Shown: positions 62,183-64,000 of the stretch, piece by piece | Layout of the letters: the number at the start of each line of letters is the position of its first letter | How positions within the stretch are numbered: position 1 is the first letter of the stretch | NCBI RefSeq assembly: GCF_022662575.1 | Contig: NZ_JALBFU010000001.1 | Location: 444,381-508,380 of the forward strand | Length of the DNA: 64,000 bases | Source: Luteimonas aquatica | Lineage (GTDB): Bacteria > Pseudomonadota > Gammaproteobacteria > Xanthomonadales > Xanthomonadaceae | Direction: 5' to 3' | Position numbers and translations under genes: made by a program | Notes under the pieces: model-generated | What the model was told of the DNA's origin: nothing | The model's database searches: none | What the model saw: only the letters and a program-made list of their open reading frames with translations

Positions 62183-62422
62183 ATGAAGATCATCACCATC
62201 AAAGGCATTGCAGCCACCTTGCTCGCGGCCAGCATGACCTTCGGCGGCAGCGCGTACGCGGAGCCGACGCAGCCTTGCACGGCGGACAACGAAGGCCAAT
62301 CCACCTGGGTGTGGCGCAGCCAGGGCAGCTATGACGTGGGCGAACTGTACGTCTGCACGTCCGGCTACTGGGAGCTGCGCCGGCGCTGCTTCAGCAACAG
62401 CCCGGTCTGCATGGAATTCTGA
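62183..62422 (+). CDS. 79-residue secreted protein with four cysteines
   Basis: This short protein has a Sec signal peptide (1-26, AYA-EP) and a mature part of about 53 residues rich in Trp and Tyr (STWVWRSQGSYDVGELYVC), with four cysteines at spaced positions (PCTAD, YVCTS, RCFSN, VCMEF), suggesting two disulfides. AAAGGA precedes the ATG. It is divergent from the OsmC gene. It is not clearly homologous to the 103-residue protein at 8.2 kb, though both end in Cys-rich segments. Confidence 0.75.
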   Translation: MKIITIKGIAATLLAASMTFGGSAYAEPTQPCTADNEGQSTWVWRSQGSYDVGELYVCTSGYWELRRRCFSNSPVCMEF

Positions 62423-62434
62423 TCGATCGGGCCC

Positions 62435-62466
62435 GGAGCCCCGCCGGTGGGATCGGTCGGGGCTCC
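62435..62466 (+). terminator. Possible terminator after the 79-residue gene
   Basis: A 9-bp stem GGAGCCCCG / CGGGGCTCC encloses a 14-base loop just after the stop codon. There is no clear T-tract, so termination may be weak. Confidence 0.4.
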
Positions 62467-62545
62467 ATTGCCGCCAAGTCCGGCGCACGCACGGACAGCA
62501 TCGACCGCCGTCCCGGAAAGATCCGGCAGGCGACGCTGCGACAGC

Positions 62546-62755
62546 TCATCGGGAGGCCTGAAGCACCTCGGCGGGATGCCCGATACGCTCCAGCAGCGTC
62601 AACACTTCGTTCTTGGAGAGCTTCGTCGTCAGCTGGACGCGACGCGTCGACGCGGAGGCGTCCACGACGGCCTCGGGATCCACGGCGGTGACGGCCCTGC
62701 GGATGGCGCCGGCACAGCCGCCGCAAGTCATGGAAGGAACCTCTAGCTCAAGCAT
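62546..62755 (-). CDS. CopZ-like heavy-metal chaperone (single HMA domain)
   Basis: This 69-residue protein is a single HMA domain with the copper-binding motif [14 protein letters not shown] at residues 9-22. Such proteins carry Cu(I) to P-type ATPases. It is divergent from the copA gene across 143 bases holding a CueR-type dyad. Confidence 0.9.
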   Translation of the reverse strand: MLELEVPSMTCGGCAGAIRRAVTAVDPEAVVDASASTRRVQLTTKLSKNEVLTLLERIGHPAEVLQASR

Positions 62756-62837
62756 CGTCGTACTCCGATTGGTGGGGACGACAGGCTGCGGCTTGCCGCC
62801 GGGGGAAGGTCAACCGGGGGCGCGAACGGGGGGCCGT

Positions 62838-62867
62838 CTTGACCTTCCTATCGCGGCAAGGTCCAAG
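62838..62867 (+). promoter_or_regulatory. CueR-type (MerR-family) promoter of copA
   Basis: The sequence has a TTGACC -35 element (62839-62844) and the dyad ACCTTCC-N7-GCAAGGT, one base different from the E. coli CueR site at copA (ACCTTCC-N7-GGAAGGT). It lies about 30 bases before copA and reads toward it. The MerR-type regulator gene itself is not in the window. Confidence 0.78.
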
Positions 62868-62898
62868 CTCCGGGCTGTCCTTGCGTACGGAGGCCGCC

Positions 62899-64000
62899 AT
62901 GAGCGCCGCGTTTCCATCCAGTGCCCACGTGTTGAACCTGCCGATCGAGGGCATGAGCTGCGCTTCCTGCGTCGCGCGCGTAGAAAAAGCGCTGCGTGCG
63001 GTGCCGGGCGTCGCGCATGCCAGCGTCAACCTGGCCACCGAGCACGCCGAAGTGCGTTTCGCCGGGCCCGCCGACGCGGCGGCCGCGGTCGCCGCGATCG
63101 AGCAGGCCGGCTACGGCGTGCCGATGCGCACGTTCGAACTCGCCATCGAGGGCATGACGTGCGCCTCCTGCGTGGGGCGTGTCGAGAAAGCGTTGGCCGC
63201 CGTGCTCGGGGTCCGCGCGGCGAGCGTCAACCTGGCGACCGAGCGGGCGCAAGTCCGGCTGGTGCCGGGTACCGCGACGCCGCAGGCGCTGGTCTCGGCG
63301 GTCGCATCCAGCGGCTATGCGGCGCATATCGTCGACGACCTCGCGCAAAGCGCCGATCCGGAGGGAAAGCGCCGCGCCGAGGAGCTGCGCTCGCTCAAGC
63401 GCGCACTGTGGATCAGCGCCGCGCTCACCTTGCCGGTGTTCGTGCTCGAGATGGGCAGCCACCTGGTTCCCGCCTTCCATCACTGGGTGCAGCACACCCT
63501 CGGCACCGGGCCTTCGCGCGTGTTCCAGTTCACGCTCGCCTCGGCCGTGCTGTTCGGGCCGGGCCTGCGTTTCCTGCGTAAGGGATTCCCCGCGCTGCTG
63601 CGCGCCGCGCCGGACATGAACTCGCTGGTCGCCATGGGCACCGGCGCGGCCTGGGGATACTCCGTGCTCGCCACCTTCGCTCCGCAGTGGCTGCCGGCCG
63701 GCACCGCGAACGTCTACTTCGAGGCGGCCGCGGTCATCGTGACCTTGATCCTGCTCGGCCGCTACCTGGAAGCCAAGGCCAAGGGCCGTACCAGCGAGGC
63801 GATCCAGAGACTGGTGGGCCTGCGGGCCAGGACAGCCCGCCTCGTGCGCGACGGGCGGATCGTCGAGGTCCCCATTGCCGACGTCCTGCCCGACGACCAC
63901 GTGCAGGTCCGGCCGGGCGAGCGCGTGCCCGTGGACGGCATCGTCGTCGAGGGGCGTTCCTTCGTGGATGAATCGATGATCACCGGCGAGCCCGTGCCGA
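62899..64000 (+). CDS. copA: Cu(I)-exporting P1B-type ATPase, 5' part
   Basis: CopA pumps Cu(I) from the cytoplasm. The frame is open to the window end, so only the first 367 residues are seen. They show two HMA domains (GMSCASC near residue 18 and GMTCASC near residue 85), membrane helices, and the start of the actuator domain ending in the TGEP phosphatase motif. The phosphorylation DKTGT and CPC motifs lie beyond the window. A GGAGG ribosome site precedes the ATG. Confidence 0.93.
   Translation, partial: MSAAFPSSAHVLNLPIEGMSCASCVARVEKALRAVPGVAHASVNLATEHAEVRFAGPADAAAAVAAIEQAGYGVPMRTFELAIEGMTCASCVGRVEKALAAVLGVRAASVNLATERAQVRLVPGTATPQALVSAVASSGYAAHIVDDLAQSADPEGKRRAEELRSLKRALWISAALTLPVFVLEMGSHLVPAFHHWVQHTLGTGPSRVFQFTLASAVLFGPGLRFLRKGFPALLRAAPDMNSLVAMGTGAAWGYSVLATFAPQWLPAGTANVYFEAAAVIVTLILLGRYLEAKAKGRTSEAIQRLVGLRARTARLVRDGRIVEVPIADVLPDDHVQVRPGERVPVDGIVVEGRSFVDESMITGEPVP

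Overview
The window is high-GC, densely coded chromosomal DNA from a gammaproteobacterium of the Xanthomonadales (Lysobacter/Luteimonas/Xanthomonas-like). The reasons are the gene order ndk-rlmN-pilW-rodZ ... yfgM-bamB-der with a PilW lipoprotein inserted, a FadN-type beta-oxidation protein, an MoeB with an N-terminal rhodanese domain, an STN-type TonB receptor with a FecI/FecR pair, and a LasA-type secreted lytic peptidase. I see no prophage, integrase, insertion sequence, CRISPR array or rRNA. Two tRNA genes (Glu-TTC, Ala-GGC) are present.

Layout. 1-4.8 kb: end of lapB, then a WecA/WbpL-like sugar-phosphate transferase, a WbpM-like UDP-GlcNAc 4,6-dehydratase and galU (envelope polysaccharide precursors). 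4.8-8.6 kb: two secreted zinc peptidases on the minus strand and a small secreted Cys-containing protein on the plus strand. 8.6-13.2 kb: psrA-fadB(FadN type)-thiolase beta-oxidation operon with a PsrA-box-like operator and an inverted-repeat element between its last two genes. 13.3-20.4 kb: ndk, rlmN, pilW, rodZ, yfgM, bamB, der. 20.4-23.6 kb: molybdenum-cofactor genes mobA, moeA, moeB. 23.6-30.2 kb: a DUF2272 protein, a hydrolase/DUF1244 pair, folD, guaB, guaA. 30.3-33.8 kb: a secreted Calx-beta/DUF11 protein, a membrane-anchored glutaredoxin, a 52-residue Cys-rich exported peptide and a DUF1993 protein. 33.8-43.5 kb: TauE/SafE exporter, IorAB molybdo-oxidoreductase, MFS efflux/ArsR pair, PhoD-like phosphatase, mntH/mntR, tadA. 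43.5-50.3 kb: DUF2721, orn, mscS, ppsA/ppsR, DUF1249, a 59-residue protein and the tRNAs. 50.4-59.6 kb: an APH(3')-like kinase followed by an ECF sigma factor, FecR anti-sigma factor, STN-TonB receptor, small secreted protein, periplasmic purine-nucleoside phosphorylase-like protein and exported adenosine deaminase. 59.6-64 kb: M23/LGFP peptidase, flavin reductase/OsmC pair, a small secreted protein and a copper chaperone/ATPase locus cut by the window end.

The most interesting unit is 51.3-59.6 kb. It joins a FecI/FecR/TonB-receptor surface-signalling set to two exported purine-nucleoside enzymes, which suggests sensing, uptake and periplasmic breakdown of nucleosides. This is inference from gene order and families. 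A second candidate is the Cys-rich exported peptide at 33.0 kb, encoded directly after a membrane-anchored CPFC glutaredoxin. Several regulatory dyads can be read directly: a PsrA-like box, a MntR-like palindrome, a CueR-like dyad at copA, and three related palindromes between the MFS and ArsR genes.
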